Shown piece by piece: positions 34,201-49,200 of a DNA stretch of 64,000 nucleotides. Each line of letters opens with the position of its first letter. Position 1 is the stretch's first letter. The translations under genes were made by a program, and so were the position numbers. The stretch comes from Pisaster brevispinus. Taxonomy: Eukaryota > Echinodermata > Asteroidea > Forcipulatida > Asteriidae. The notes below the pieces were generated by a model. The model made no database searches and was not told the origin of the DNA. It saw nothing but the letters and a program-made list of their open reading frames with translations. The stretch spans positions 9,808,742-9,872,741 of the forward strand of contig JAMKCF010000003.1 of assembly GCA_023634235.1 (NCBI GenBank), given 5' to 3'.

Positions 34201-37200
34201 TTAAACAGGGCTTCGTGCACATGCATCGTAATGTATTCAAATCATCCCATACCAAGATAAGTTAAAAAATTCATGCTGACCATGCCGGTATACAATGCAA
34301 CAGCAAATCGAAATACCCAAGCATAAGAATGTATCCACAAACCTACAATGTTCGGACTCAAATCCCGGTTAAGTTTCATACGGCTGTTTGGTGACTTATA
34401 TTTTTCATGCAAAATACAGCAAGGGACCAGTAGGAGGCGAAATACACCGAATGCATGGCAATTGTCCGATAAGCATGTTCTTGCTTACCAAGGTTCGTTT
34501 GTACAACAATGTTTATGTGTTATAGATGAATCGTGGAGACCAGATTATTATTTTGGTTTTAACTTGCACTGACGTGTGAAAAGCACTGTATTCTCACTGC
34601 TTTCCAAGTCCTGCCCGCAAAATACCTATACAGGCATACAACCACAGGGGTGGGATTCGAACGATGTCGACCCCGCACTTGAGAGCAGATGTCTGACCCG
34701 CTATCGTGGTGTAGCTGTTAAGACGGCTGTTCTAGAAAGCAGGGGTCCAAATCCCACCCGAGCAGCATGCATTTGGATTCGTTTTTCTTCGCAGGACCCA
34801 CAGAAGCAATTAGGTCTCACCACAAGTTTAGTGGTAAATCTCACATAATGTTCATAAACTGAGCTCTTTAAAATTAGATCCTGGTACCAGCTTTTAGAGC
34901 TTGTATAAGACCTTTGTTGAAATGGCCAAGCAAGAACGAATATCGATTCAGTTACAAGAAAAAACAGGCCTAGCTGAACGAAATTGAGGATAACAAATTT
35001 GTTGCGCACTGATCCATTTGGGAATAGTTACGAGCAATATCATAAACGATTCTAGCTGGTAACCCGGTTTTCTCAGCTTGGTTACTTTTTGCTCAGCAAA
35101 CTATGTGCTTTTTTTTAACAATTAAACAGCGCTATGAAACTGACCCCTGGATACTGAAAGCGAACATTGGAATTCAACAAATTAATCATAAATATTATAA
35201 TTATTATCAAATACAGGCCTCCCTTATATAGTGTTTGATATTAGTAGAGGTTCTTGCTAGAGCAATGTTAAATGCATTACAACACGTTAAGGGGCACCAA
35301 GGCCAAGGCAAATGTACGTGAAGGCAGTTGTTTTATAAAGTGCCCAAGGTAAATATTTTCTGAACATTATGACAAAATGGTTAGTCTCGTGAAACCAGTA
35401 TAAACAAAATTAGATAATAGATACGTTTCACTCTGATTGTGAGATGTTAATGATGTTTTGAATAATTGACCAACAAATATCCACCGATTTCACCAAGTTG
35501 CTTAGAGAACAGGGAATGTAAACAAACCCAGTTCTACTTTGTTTCATGATCGAGACAAATGAAAACACAAGGAGCTGTTATATCGCACATAACTCCTCCA
35601 AATGGGATATTGTTTATACTATTACAAACGTCTGAGAGTCAGTTAACCGTGGATTAAGTCAACAGTCTCATTTTTGTGTTCGTTTTTCTTGGTTTGCCTA
35701 GCTCAAACGGGGAATTTTTTTTTTCAGATTTACCAAGATATTGACCAAGGTGTTAAGAAAGCAATGTTAGTAGTAAGCCAAGCAAGCAAACTAACCAGCG
35801 ATCCGACAGCGTTGTCTACGCTCATCTGTATACAAAATGAGAGGAGAAACGAGTAGACTGAGGTGGTGTCATGGTGCAAACAACACATAAAACCGTGTGT
35901 GGGATAAAATACACTTTCAAATCTTCCTCAGTCGACACGAATCCTGGTCAGAGTTTACTCAAATCCGGGTCAGAGTTGACTCGTATCCTAGTCAGATGTG
36001 ATGTCGAGTTTTGAACCATGTCTCGGATTTGACCCAGCGTCCATTCAGATCCCATGGAGCCTATGCTTGTTTAATCTTAAGCAGATCTCCCATCAAAATT
36101 CTAAATTCCGGGTCAATTTGACCTGAGTATGGGTCAGATTTTATTAGATTCTGGGTCTGATTTGACCGGTATTTGAGTCAGTACCGATCAAAACTTATTC
36201 AGAAGTGTTAAGTGTACCAAAAACCGCTACCGACCCCGTTCCTAGCTCGGTTTCATCCGGAAAACATGTCAAATCCAATTTGTTGACCCCTTGGAGTCGG
36301 ATTCGGGTCAACTGTGACCAGCAAGTTTTGAAAGTATACAGGTAGGCTTGAAATGGGCGGGATTGGGCGCTTTATCGTTGCATGGCTAGTACAATGGGCC
36401 ATGCATAACTTTGCATACAATTTGATGCATTCTTGCTTTAGGGCAAACGCTGACAATTTTCTTGGCAAATGGATATTAAAAAGTACGTAAACATTAAAAA
36501 TGCATTGTGCGGGCCCATAAGGGTTTTCTATTGACCCTTCATTCAAATCCAAAGGCACCCAACTGCACCCATCTAAGGGATTGTGTCGTTTAAAGAATCA
36601 ACATAATCTTACACGGAAACAGTCAAACATTTAGGACTTCTAAACACATTAGGTATCCATCGAAACTTTCCACCTTTTGATAAGACAAGCCATTTTTAAG
36701 GCTTTGATTTGATTTGAAGAATAACATAATTGCTTCCCTCCACACATGAGTACAAGGTCTCTTTAACTGTATATAAATATACGGACTCTTTGTGTGTATA
36801 TGAGGGATAAGTCATTGAACGCTGCTGACCGCCTGAGGCTGCATAAGTCCACAAGGACTAGACCAAGTAATCGTATTGAACTATCAACTACACAGTCCAT
36901 GGGCATTGATTGTGGTCAATTTAAAGGGACGATGCAATGTTGGAAATTGCACTCATTTCTACTGCTTATTCTCAGGGAACATTGTGAAAAGATAAGCAAT
37001 TAAAACAAGAGCATGTAAAGATACCTGGATAGTGTCGGCCTCGATGTCAAAGGGACAAAATATATAGAGCTGCTAAGCACAACAACATTGTGCTCATCAG
37101 AAATCATGTTACCAGCCAAAATACCATGCCATACACACACCATTTGCCACTGGCTTCCTGCTTGTTTTTGCTTAGAAAATTGTGAACCTCATTAGTCTGC

Positions 37201-40200
37201 TTAAGCAGCTCTATAAAACGAGCGCAGCTCACAGCTATATGATTTAAACCTGTCTGTGACTTCTACCAAATGCATATGGACTTTTTTTTTTTTACGGTAC
37301 AGCAATCTTGGGATGTTTTCGTCTCTCATTAAGATAAATGTAACCAAATCGAGGCTGAAAGTGAAATTAGTGTGAGCCCTTTTTGGAGCATCATCAGCAT
37401 ACACTTTTATTGGGAAAGGAAATGAGACAACGATGGCGGTAGCATGATTGGGATTTGAAAACACAACGTTAGAGGGATTGTGCAGTATTGCTGGTTGTTT
37501 TTAATACAATCACCATTTTGGTGCAAACGCCTTTTCAAACAGCAACACAAAAACGGATTTCTTACGGAGTCCAAATTTTGGGCTACATGACCGTGCTTGA
37601 ACTGAGCAATTGAATCAACATTATTAATTTAGATGCATAGAAGCCGTAATTTCGATTTCTTGCAGAGTGATTTTTTTTGTATGAATGCTGCACATTCCCG
37701 TTCACCAGAAAGACAACCACACTGTCCTTGACTCACGTACGTACGCAGGAATGGGGGAAAACGACACAATGGCTACTAGTATACAAACGCATGGCGTAAG
37801 AAATACATATATACAAACAGTTCTATGTTGATCACATGAAACACTGACTGCAAGCCGCATTATAATGTTGCCATTTCATATTTTACATACTGAGTATAGC
37901 ACACTACACAATGGACATTATCTGCTTTTCACAAGACGTTATAAAAAAAAATTAATTAAAAAATATAAATACTTTACACATTGATGTACTTATTTAAAGG
38001 GAATGATACATGATTGACTTTTAAGCAAATTTGTTTTTCCTTCAAGACGTCAGAAAATAAACTTGGAAACATTTCATTGCAATGTCTGTTTACGTTTTGA
38101 AAAACAGAAATGCCCCCCCCCTTAAAAAAAAAAGGGAAAAGCAAGACTGTCTTTTTCATCTTGGTATCAACGATCAGAGTGTAAATTTCTCAACGCAATT
38201 TGAGACACCTAATGAGCCAAATGGAATTACTCTAGGAAATGTGCTATGGGCATCAGGTCGGCTCAGTGGTTTCTTTCCCTGCGATTCACCTCTATGGGCC
38301 CCGGTTCGAATCCCACCTCAGACCGGAGCCTTGCATGTGGATTGGCTTTTCAGTCTCTGCAATTTTATACCGGCCCTTTGTGTAAATCTGTGAACATTTA
38401 TAGTCAAAATTGACCCCGATTCCGGTGTCGTGAGGCTTGACCCATTTATGGGTCAATTAAAATGGCCCAATTATGGGTCAAACTGACGCAGAATTCGAGT
38501 TAAAATCCCATTTTAACCAGTTTCTGGGTCAGCCTGACACATAAAATAGTCAGGTCCCCTGGCACTCGGAACGTGGGTCAATTCTGACTCGAGAGTCATT
38601 AAAGTAGATGTTTTTTTTATATTAAACATATTTTCCTCTGGTGATCAAAGCATGTTTGCTGTTCTTTGCCCCTCAATACTCTAGATGGGAAAATGTAATG
38701 GATTCTATTTGGTAACTTATAAGACGTCTGCTCTGGTTTTTCAACCCAAACCGAAGTTAGGAGGAACATTAATCTGGTTTCTTTTATGTGAAACGGACAT
38801 TAAAAAACCCTTTTGGAAGCAGGGAACTAGCCAGCCTTTGATGAATGTCTACCCCGTCTTTAATCGAGAGATTTGTCCCATAAGGATTTCTTCGCGGGGC
38901 CTTTGGCTATTTGTATTTCGCAGAAACTTCATAATAGTTCTAAATTGCCCGCCTTCTCGGCGTTTTTGTGTTCCCCAATGCATTAATTTGAAGGTGTACA
39001 TGCAGAAACCGAACTTAATTGGTGCAGAAAGAATACTCAGCAATATTGAAAAATGTTTTGTGGTGTTTTAAATATTTGCGGTCCGTTTGTTTTGCGCATT
39101 GAGTCAAAGATTTGAATTTATTTGGTTTCTGGCCGTCTGTGCGACCTGTCTGAAATAGTTTTGACTATAATAAATAAACAAATGAAAATTAATCAAATGG
39201 GAACTGCAATTTTGTTGTAAACATTTTAATAGCTTTTCCTCGAACCTTACGTTTTTGTGATGAAATTAACACTAACGAGGTCTCCTTTTTCAAATTCAGT
39301 TTTGGTTTAAAATCTGACGTCCGCTTGGAGAAACAATATAGTTAACCATTAGAAAACTGTAATTTTGTAGATTTTGGGTAACATAAGAGATCTTGTTTTG
39401 TGTACCTCTCCCGTTTGCCTGTTTTTCCTAACCGAACAAACATGAGGCAAACAGGGAGAACCCAAAGCAATTGTTGACACTAAATGTGAAGTTATTCCCT
39501 TTTTTTCGAAGGTGGGAGAGCATCTATTTTTGAGCAACTGAAGTATGAATATGAAGGGCCAGCTACCAGCAAGTAGTATTGATTCACTTTACATTTTATA
39601 TGCAAATAATATGCAAAGTAGGTTTAATATGCAAATACTATGCAAATGATATGCGCAGATAAAGGAAAAATAGGGCAATGCTTTGAGAGTTATGCGGAAG
39701 CAACTGAGAAAAGTTACACAATTCACAACAATACACCAACGTTTATGCATCAAAATGAAGTTCTTATTGATTTCAGTAGCTACTCTTAAGTGTGATTTTG
39801 CACCCATCAATAGTTTGTCCACACCCCCACGCCCCCGCATTGTCAGAGGTCTTATATGGTAATTTAGCTTTTTTTTCACAAATAAAGAGGTTTTGGCGAT
39901 TTTTCTTGACAGTACTCTCAAATTTTTAAAACCAGTTTCCGAGTCAGCCTGGCCCAAAAATGTTTCAGGCGCCCTGGTACCCGAGATCCGGGACCGATTC
40001 TGACACTGGAGGTGTTAGACTGTAGAATTTTCGAATTTCCTTTACAATTTCTCTGGGAGTTACTTGTGAGATAATTATGCAATAGTCCTTAAAAAAACCT
40101 CCCGGATCAGAATCGACTCGGATTCGAATTTTATGGGGCCTGACCCAGTATGGCCAGTATGACCCGCAATCAGTGTCAAATTTACACAGAAAGTGGGCAA

Positions 40201-43200
40201 AGTATCCTAGAATCTGGGTCAAAACCTCCTTTTTTTTACCAATGTCCAGGTCAACTCGACCAAGTAATGGGTCAGCCCCCCTGGCACCCGGAGTCTAGGT
40301 CAATCCTGACCCGGAAGTTTTGAGAGTGTAATTATGTCCAGTTATCCGATTGTTGGATCCTACCTGTGTAGTGATTATCCACTTAAATTTGCCACAAGTC
40401 ATCCCAAAACGGGCAGCCTAGATACGTAGAGATAAAAAATATTTATATTCAGATCAAAGGAAAAGTGGGAAAAATTTGTTAAATACGAGGATTAAGTTAG
40501 TCATTTCAATGAAAACTTACAATAAATGTTCGCGAAAACATTGCACTCAACAATGCATGTACCAGAATGATGGATAGTGTATTTTGATCAGTATTAAACA
40601 CGTGACCAACGTATGCAATTGTCAAAGACCAGCATCCACCTTTTAAGAAAACCAATATAGACATGAAATAACAATTTTCTGAAAGTTTAAGCTTGTTTAT
40701 TTTGTCAACGGAGTTACGTGAAAAAAAGTGGGAAAAACCTTAATAGTTTTTACTGGAGTTGTACGTTAAAGTACGTGCTTATTTCAATCACAGCAATTGA
40801 AAATACCAAAGGAGATGTAGGGATTCTTCAAATACTATTTTCTCGACTTGGACATCGTTTCAGACGGAAGAATATCTCTGGAGGACGAGTGCTACTATAA
40901 ACATTGAACTTTCAGACTGAAACCAATCAACTAATTCAATTTCTAAAACTAGTTTTTAACTCGCTCATCTTTTAGCTTACTGTGTAAATTTGGCTGGTCC
41001 AAACGTTATTTTTGAAAAATCATTATTATTTTTTTTTTATCCATTTGTTTATATCCAGCGCCTTGAGGCGGAGCCGATCTGCAACTGTTTGCGCTTTATA
41101 AAATAATTTCTCTTTATTATTATTAACTGCCTTAAAAGGATACACAATTGCACACTGGAGCTAGTAATCTTCCTACCTGACGTATCATTTTCATACTGTT
41201 TGGTGTGTTACAAAATGTGATCATGTTTTTATTATCCGAGTCTTTGGCTTTGTGGAGGACCCGGATGATGCCGACCATGGTGCTTAGGTCCTCGGTGTCG
41301 TCCAGCCGAAACAACGTCACTTCCGGTGGCTTCTTGTCGTTCAACTGCGTTGATAGGTGCAGGAACTGCTGTACATTTTTATAAGCTTTTGGGGAGATGT
41401 TTTAGGCGGGAAATGGAAAGAGTTAGAATAGATAGTGCTCGTGGGGTTTTACTTTGGCGGGGAAAAAGGTGACAAAGTTAACAGAAGGAAATGCTGACAA
41501 TTGTGAAAGCTTTTTCAGTTTTTACGAAGTGAATAAGAGTGTTATAGTGCTTGTTAAAGCATGGGATAGGCCTATTAGTTTTCCTAACATGACGGAAATA
41601 TGAGTGGAAATAGAAGCAAAAAATAACTTTGTGGGATCTGCAGGCTTAACAGAAAACACCTGTTGAAAGTATTTTTGGTTCAAAGCTATTTGAGACTGAA
41701 CAAACGTGCTGATTAATGTTATTTGTTCCTTTTCGCTAAATTCCGGGGCCCTTAAGTAGGCCCCGGTTCCCATACATGTGTTTGATACACTCACTGGGTT
41801 AAGATTTTGATTTGCCAACGCACAGCTAGCCATGATTTGGCACTCATAAACTGCGGCTCTTATTGGTCAGCATATCATGGGGCGGGGCTTAATTTACTGG
41901 TTGCTTCTGGGCTGTTCTTTACGTAACCACATAACGTCACGAGTCACATCATGTTTTGTTACATATGAGGTAGCCCCTATATTAGTCTTCTGATGAAGAC
42001 GTGTATTACGTTTGCTACGTATTACGTTCGTTACGTATATTAAGTAAATTACGTTTGTTACGTATAATACGTTGTTACGTTTATACTTTGTTACGTTTAA
42101 TTGCTTACAGAGAAATACAGTTAGTGGTCGCATTTTGTGAACTATGAATTAATACCTGTTTCTGAATCGTAGAATATGCAGATCTTTGTCCATGCTAGAC
42201 TCCACACAAGATCCAATGTTGCTTCGCTGAGATATAGTAAACTTGGTCGCACGTTGACTGTAAAACTGTTGTGTTTTTCTATTGGGCATTCCTCACTGGG
42301 CACTATTATATGCGGCACATCGAAAGAGTTTGTTAACGACTGGAGGGCGACACTAGTCTCGCAGCTGGTCGAAGACACCATTGCGACCATGGTTGAGTTT
42401 AACATTGTACAGGCTGAAGATGAAAGAAAAAGATAAATCACTATTTTGTTTGATGTTGATTTTATTTAGGGCCTAATATAATGGATAAATACTTTGTGTT
42501 TTATGCTCTAGAACGCCGTGATTTTTTTCTTTTCACAGTATTGTCGGGCTGTGATACACAGTAAATACTCCAGGGTCAGAATTGACCTGATTCCGGGTCA
42601 TGGGTCATGAACCATTTCTGGGTCAGGCTGACCCGGAAACTGGTTAAAAATGGGATTTGAACTCGGATTCTGCGTCAGTTTGACGCATTTGGACTTGGAC
42701 CAGGACTCTGGGTCAATAATGACCCGGGAGTCTTTTGGAGTGTTGGTGGACGATAGTGATGTCATCATCAGCCTCGCATTTACGGAATGATCCGGTCTTC
42801 CTACTTTAGTGTGAAAACAGGAATCTGGATGCAGATCACATGGTCAAGTTCCCTGTAACCGAAATAGCAACACCAGTGTATAGTATTATACATGAAAAGG
42901 TACCATACTTTGTTTTCTTCTCTCCAGTGATTGTTTACAATGGGCTGGACAGAAGTAAAGCAAAACGGCCGCGCTCTGAGCTCAGATAAAGGCGTTGACT
43001 TGGCACTTATTGAGCGCATCCTCATGATTATGCTAATCTTATAGCCAATGACGTCACCCATAGCGCTCTCTGGCCAGTCAACTCGATAACTTCGGTCTTA
43101 GAATTGATTAAAGTAAACATGAAAAAAAAAGGAAAAAAGAAAACGAGCGCTCTGTCATCATCGAGATCACGTGCTCTTTCACTATTAAGGATTAGCGCTA

Positions 43201-46200
43201 TAGGCCGATTCTTCGGCCGAGCCCTAATATTGATGCCCATACGTCCCTGCGGGGTGGAAGGGTAAAGTGACAGGAACATATACGGGGGAGAAAATGCTGT
43301 AACTCCCCTCCTGTTTATCGCCAGACAGCGCTGCTGATGTGCCAAAAGAAAAAAAAACCTAAATTGCCCACTGTCAGCGTTTTGAAACGTGCACGCTGTG
43401 TGTCGAAAGGCGTTCGGATATTAAAGACGGCTCAAAGAGAAGCGGCAATGCATTGGGTTTTGCATTATTAACAGTGCGTGCAGGTGTAGTAGGGCTTTTT
43501 ACTCGTTTAGCCTGTCTGAAAATCGAGTGAGTCGACTAATTTTGGCAAAATGTTGTTTCATTCTGGGCAGTTGGAAGTTGCCGAAAGTGAAAAGAAGGCC
43601 TTAAAAAGACATTTCCTTGGAGAGGAATTTGGTTGAATGTTCCCCAGGTTCATGACGTCCATTAATACATTGTGAAGAATTAATGACAACAATTTGGATA
43701 TGATGTTCTTTGTTGGACAGCACGAAGACAACTGTATTAAAGCACGTTGCTAACATTGGTTACTGTCAAAGACCATATTCATTCACACTGAATGTGAACA
43801 AAACATATAGTACAAGAAATAACAAACCTGTGAAAGTTTAAGTGTAATCAGTCATCGGAGTCACGAGAGAATAATGAGAAAGAAAACCTTGTATAGTTTC
43901 ACTGCGATAAAACGTTGAGTTTGGTTCTCGCGAGATCATAACTATTGTTTTACTCATTTCTCAAAAACAATAGCATTTTAAGGAATCAGTTTCAAGGGAA
44001 GTTTTCCCACCGTGACCATCTTTATACATGTAAGTTATATGCAGATCTGTGAGCATTCTTATTTTCACTCTTACCTTGTACACACCCTTTGAGAAAACAA
44101 TGGCTATAAAGTTGAATGGTTATGAATTTATTCATGTCATCACTATATCTGGTATCAAACTATAGTTTGAACTTACTACCAGGGTCGGCCAAAACATTGC
44201 ATAGCTAATATTGGTAAGAATGAATTATAAACCCTTTTTTTTATTTACATTGATCTGTGATACATAAGCCATTGAGTACCGTATCACACAATTGATTGAA
44301 ATGTCGGTCGCTTGAAAAAAACATTATCTTATTACTATCGTGGATCGTTTTAAACTAAAACTAGCTCACAGCGTCCGGTCGGTTAGCTCGTCACCACGTG
44401 TGCCTCGCTTTGACCATCGGGGCTGAAGGGCCCTTGGGACGGCCAGCTGCGGATGTCCCGAGGACGAGGTAATCCTGGACTTTATGTTGACACCTGTACA
44501 TCCCTGAGGATATAATGGGCTCCATTGAGCACCTTCACTCGTCCAGCGCTCCATGTCAGTTATATTCCATCGTTGTGATATCCCATTTCAAGTCAAAAGG
44601 CAGGAAAGGGGATTCTGAAGAAAAAAAATTCCAGCTCGCGCAAAATTATTTTTGATGGTAAACAGGGTTAACAGTTTATCAATCCACGCAGGGTAAATGC
44701 CTGACCAGGAGTCTGTTTCTAAATTAATATTTTCGATGGTATCCCCTTATGTGGGGGCACCTTAAACGTGGTTTGTGCTTTACCACGGGCCTATAACCAT
44801 ACGCTTTAAAAAAAATATACTCTTCCAAAATTGTGCATCTCTTGTCATTGCCAGTTCCTCTAGCTGTTTGTTTGTTATTCTGGTTATGGTGGGTTTTTGT
44901 CTGTCTGTAGGCTTTGTTTCGTCCACTGGTTTGTTGTTCAAAGGCAAGCCGCTACAAGTCCTGGCTTATCCCAGACCTTGCCTCCCTCCCTACCGTGTTC
45001 TGGTAACCTTACTCCGTATCCAAATTGGCTACGGCTACGGTTACGACGATTGCTAAGGGTGTTGCTGAGGACGCATGACGACACAGCAAACCAGCCGTAG
45101 TCGTCTGTAGCCGTAGCCGCTATTGTAGACACGGCCTTTACTAACTGCAGATCTGTTTGCGCTTTCTTTTGTGACTTGCGAAGCAAAATAATGTACAATT
45201 TGAATAAAGGGTAGTTGTGTGAAATCAGGCTCTGATATGTGTGCTCTTTGGCAGACTGTGTCCAGCTTGGAATAATTTCCAAATAACACACAAGGTGGAT
45301 GACAACAACGGCCTGTGAGCGGGTCATAGTAGGTTCACTCTCATTTAATCCCCACCATCTTAGACTATGAGTTCAATAGTTAAAACGTCTTGCCTTGATC
45401 TGTGACAATTGTTTTGTTGCCTTACCTGTGTACCGAAATCTTGTTTCCAATTGGTCTGCTTTTCATCAGATTATTAATGTACGCATAAGTTAATTTCTTG
45501 TATTGTTGACATATTTGGCAAAATAAACAATAGTAATAATAATAATTTAAAAAACCAACACGCTGTAAGCATTTGCGTCTTGCAATTCAAATCAAAATTT
45601 CAAGCTCGTGTCGGTATTCATGATATCCCTTTTCTTCTTCTTGTTTTTCTCTCTACAATTTCTTGTTATTGAAGGCCAAGGATTCCTGGATTGTGCGCTT
45701 TATTTTTAGAACTTACGGAAAACCCTTAACAACGGTCTTGCTGCACGAGTGGAAAACCATTAATGTGCCGTGGAGAGTGACTACTCGGGGAGCGCTAGTG
45801 CACTTCTTACACTGCGCTGACCCTCCGGCTTTAGACTCCCAAATCCGACAGACGTATACTGTGACTAAGTGTCGTGCATTAAAGGAGAACAAGCCTTGCG
45901 ACCTTCAGAAGGTCGCGGGTTCGAATCCATCTTATGGTATCATCGGATGATATTGTCAACCCCCAGGCTGTTATGTGACGGACATTTCTAGGTCAATTAT
46001 GCCCCACAGGCCCGGCACTCTCTGCCCCCGCGTAGGAGATTATGTCGCAACATTCAGTCTCAAATACATTGTTGAAACAATCTCTCTGTTTACCTTGATA
46101 AAATAGAGTGAAAACTTGTTTTTATACTACATGGAGAATGCTGTCAAGGTGTGTTGTTGTTGGTTGCAACACTGCTAAAGATGGTGGCAATCTGAACGTG

Positions 46201-49200
46201 AGATCCAAAAAATATCGACGAGTTTGGGCGGCTGCACTGAAGCACACCAGAGTAAAATGGTCAGGAATGCGCAATGTCACAACGTATGCATTGTCATTCG
46301 GTGCCCGGGTCTACGTCACGAAAGCGCCACCCAGGCGTTATCCAAATGAATAATACACATTTATAGGCATACATCAAAATGGTTTACTTTCTGGGGTTTC
46401 AAATGCTATTTTTGAGGTTGACGGTTATTTCAGGCAGAATTTCCCTGTAGGATTGGTACTTGTATATTTGTTTCTCTCTGTCTCAATAGTTTCAACACAT
46501 GTGCTTTGTCATAGAACAAATATTTGAAAACTGTGATTACTTTTGCACTGTCTTTATTTCTGCATTGTCCTTACTTGTTGTCATAGGGTTTACCCGGTGG
46601 ATTGAGTGATGCATATTTAAAGCATAATCGTATAAATTATATGAGAGAAAACTATTGCATGTCTTGGGATTTCTGTACCCATTGTACATCGTGTCCTTAC
46701 TTAGCTTACCCTTTCAAAAAAAAAAAACCTTACCAAATCAGACGCCATATTCCCAAGAGACATGCTCGATCAATAATTGCGATACAAGAATTCGGGAATT
46801 GTCTTCCGGTCGACTTGGTGTGTGTTGCTGCGATTTTATCGCCTGATTAACGACGCAATTGACCCATTTAACTTCATCGGGATTCACGCTAGCCGTCTCT
46901 CTCTCTCTCTCTCTCTCTCTGGGTCCACGGCAAAAAAAAAACCCTACCAGGGCCCCTTCTTTATATGCCGTAGTTTTTAAGCCAATCAATAGAAATGAAA
47001 TAACGTATGCAATTAGGTTAAAGGATAAACATTACTTTGAATCTTGCACCGTGATCGGTACTTAAAGATTTTTTTTTTGCTTGCAAAACCCCACGACCGC
47101 CAAGCTATCGATTTTTTGAAGTTGTTTTTACTGCCTTTAAAAAATTCATGAAAACAATGCAGCTCGACAAAGGCCATGACCGGCATTAGCTAAATTGTGC
47201 CAGGCAGTGTAGACTTTTTATATTGTCTCGTGATGCCCATATCCATTTATAGTATAATACCCACCTAAGATGTCCACGGTGTCAAAAAAATAATCGTATC
47301 ATGAACTTCCTCTTTTAAGATTATTAGTTAATGAAATTTACTTTTGGTAATATTGGTGTTTTGGAAAAAAGTGTTTGACAAAACACTATGAAATGTTCAC
47401 TGTTATATTCTAAGATGACTTCTGAAAGTACTTTGTTGTAATATTGTCCAGCTTATTTTTCTTCGAATCTAGTTTTATTTTGTCACTTTTGTTGGCGCTA
47501 GTGAGCTGAGTGTGGTGCTCTTTAATGGGTTGATTTGAGTCAGGATGGAAAGTTGAATTGCACTGAAACCTCAGGGGAAAGCAACTCTATAAATGCGTTT
47601 CTGATTGGTTTGGGGTTGTATTAGATTCCGGACGTTTCGATCACAATGGTTCGGTGGTCTTCATTCTACAATCGTAGGCGCCAATGCATGCAGATAGGAC
47701 AGTCTGCAACAATCTGCAACTCACCTGCGAGGTATCTCAAAGCTAACCGTTTACAAAAATATTGTTCCCCCTTTTTTTCCCCGGGGGATTCTCATTCTCG
47801 TTTTTAAAATATGACATCGGCACAGACCAGCCATCACCAGAGGTTTACCCTTGAAGACATTTTACCTTTATCGAGTGGGTGTCATTTTACAATATCATTT
47901 ACAGATTGGAAATATTAAACTGCCCCGCCCCTACCCCACTTCTTCGGGAGAGCCACTAACCGGTCGAGCTATTTCATTCAATAGCACGTCGAACGTTAAG
48001 AGTGGTTGATGGCGCGTAGACGTCAAGGTAGATAATGCAAGTTTCCTTAAAGGGTTAATATATTATTGGTTTTTGGAAGAGTAAATTCAGACTCATCCAG
48101 TTTTTCATAAACACAGTGCACCTCCAAATCGACCCGCAAACAAAAATTCATCGACTTGGGTGGTCGCGTCAAAATTAGTCTTATTTATTGCTGTAATGGG
48201 GGACTTTTGAGACACTTACGGGAAGCAGAACTAAGCAGGTAAATACATTGTTCTCGGTAAGTCTGCTGCATGTCACCTAGCGTTCCAAAGTCGCTCGATG
48301 AAAAAAAGTGTACGGTTACTTTGACAGCGTTTCAGACGTAAGCTGCACTCTGCAGGATTGGTACTGGTATGCACATTAAAATAAGTGAGAGTTTGGATTA
48401 AAATCTTATCCTTTTTTTCCTCTCAGTTGTTGCCACCCCTGTACTTTTGTCTATAACGGATATTCGGTTGGTTTAGTGGTATCTTGCTCCGCCTTTTTTC
48501 TGTCTTAGTACGACAGGTGGTGATGTGATTGTGCCGTTGATGATGCGAGCATGGAATTTGGCACACAGTTAGTGTGTGATGAGACAGATTTGGCTATAGG
48601 GCCATCGTAGACTTGAAAATTATATATAACAACAAAAATGCTTGTTGCTGTACCAATATTTTTTTCAAAGATCAAACCTGCGATGGCCCTTTTCGTCATA
48701 TATCTTCCTCGTGACATACTCGTGACTGTGTGTTAAATTCCGTGATTGTATCATCGAAGGCACGCTTCCACAAAATAATGATCCCATCTGCCCCGCTGTC
48801 TTAAAAATAAACGCATGAACGTCCACAATCTCTTCCATGAACAAACTACTATTCGACAATTTCTCGAAAGCATGATCATTTAACTTGCCTAAAATTACAT
48901 CATTTTTTAAATTGAACGTTTGTGCTTCTGAAGTTTTCTTTCTTTCCCCCAAAAAAGTATGTTTTCTGACAAACACGCTGCCAAGCGTCAAATTGCTTTA
49001 CCCAGTATTCCAGTTGGCTTTTCCTATACTCAATCAAAAGTTTCATCAGCAATTATCCAGCACCCCAAGGGTTCGCTGCGTGTGGGAACACCCGTGACTA
49101 CGTCACAGAGTGATCACAATAACCTCTCAAAAGAACTAGACCACGCGGCCAGGGGGGTTGAGTCAGTCGTAAGCTCTAAACTCGTCCCCAGCGGCATTCC

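Larger units (their letters stand above)
32714..40363 (-). other. GRID-type receptor intron (7.65 kb)
   Basis: No exon was found on either strand. It contains, in order, a GCTAGGTGGCAG MITE, a GATTCTGTTCGCTCG foldback element, tRNA-like fragments (34690-34770, 38250-38365), several GGGTCA-family copies and a TATAGAGCTGCT MITE. Confidence 0.65.

Noticed and set aside
38685..39071. 128-codon open frame as a gene
   Set aside because: No family resemblance; lies in a receptor intron among repeats.
41365..41372. NAGNAG tandem acceptor (ACAGCAG) for the receptor ATD exon
   Set aside because: Phase does not fit the upstream exon. Using the acceptor at 41386-41387 restores phase and the conserved YKNVQQFL segment, so the CAGs are coding.
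44366..44554. Minus-strand frame as a receptor exon
   Set aside because: No resemblance to the ATD, and no phase-1 end that could join 42413.
46600..46850. Overlapping plus-strand frames as a gene
   Set aside because: Short, mutually overlapping, with poly-A and CT-repeat content; no motif.
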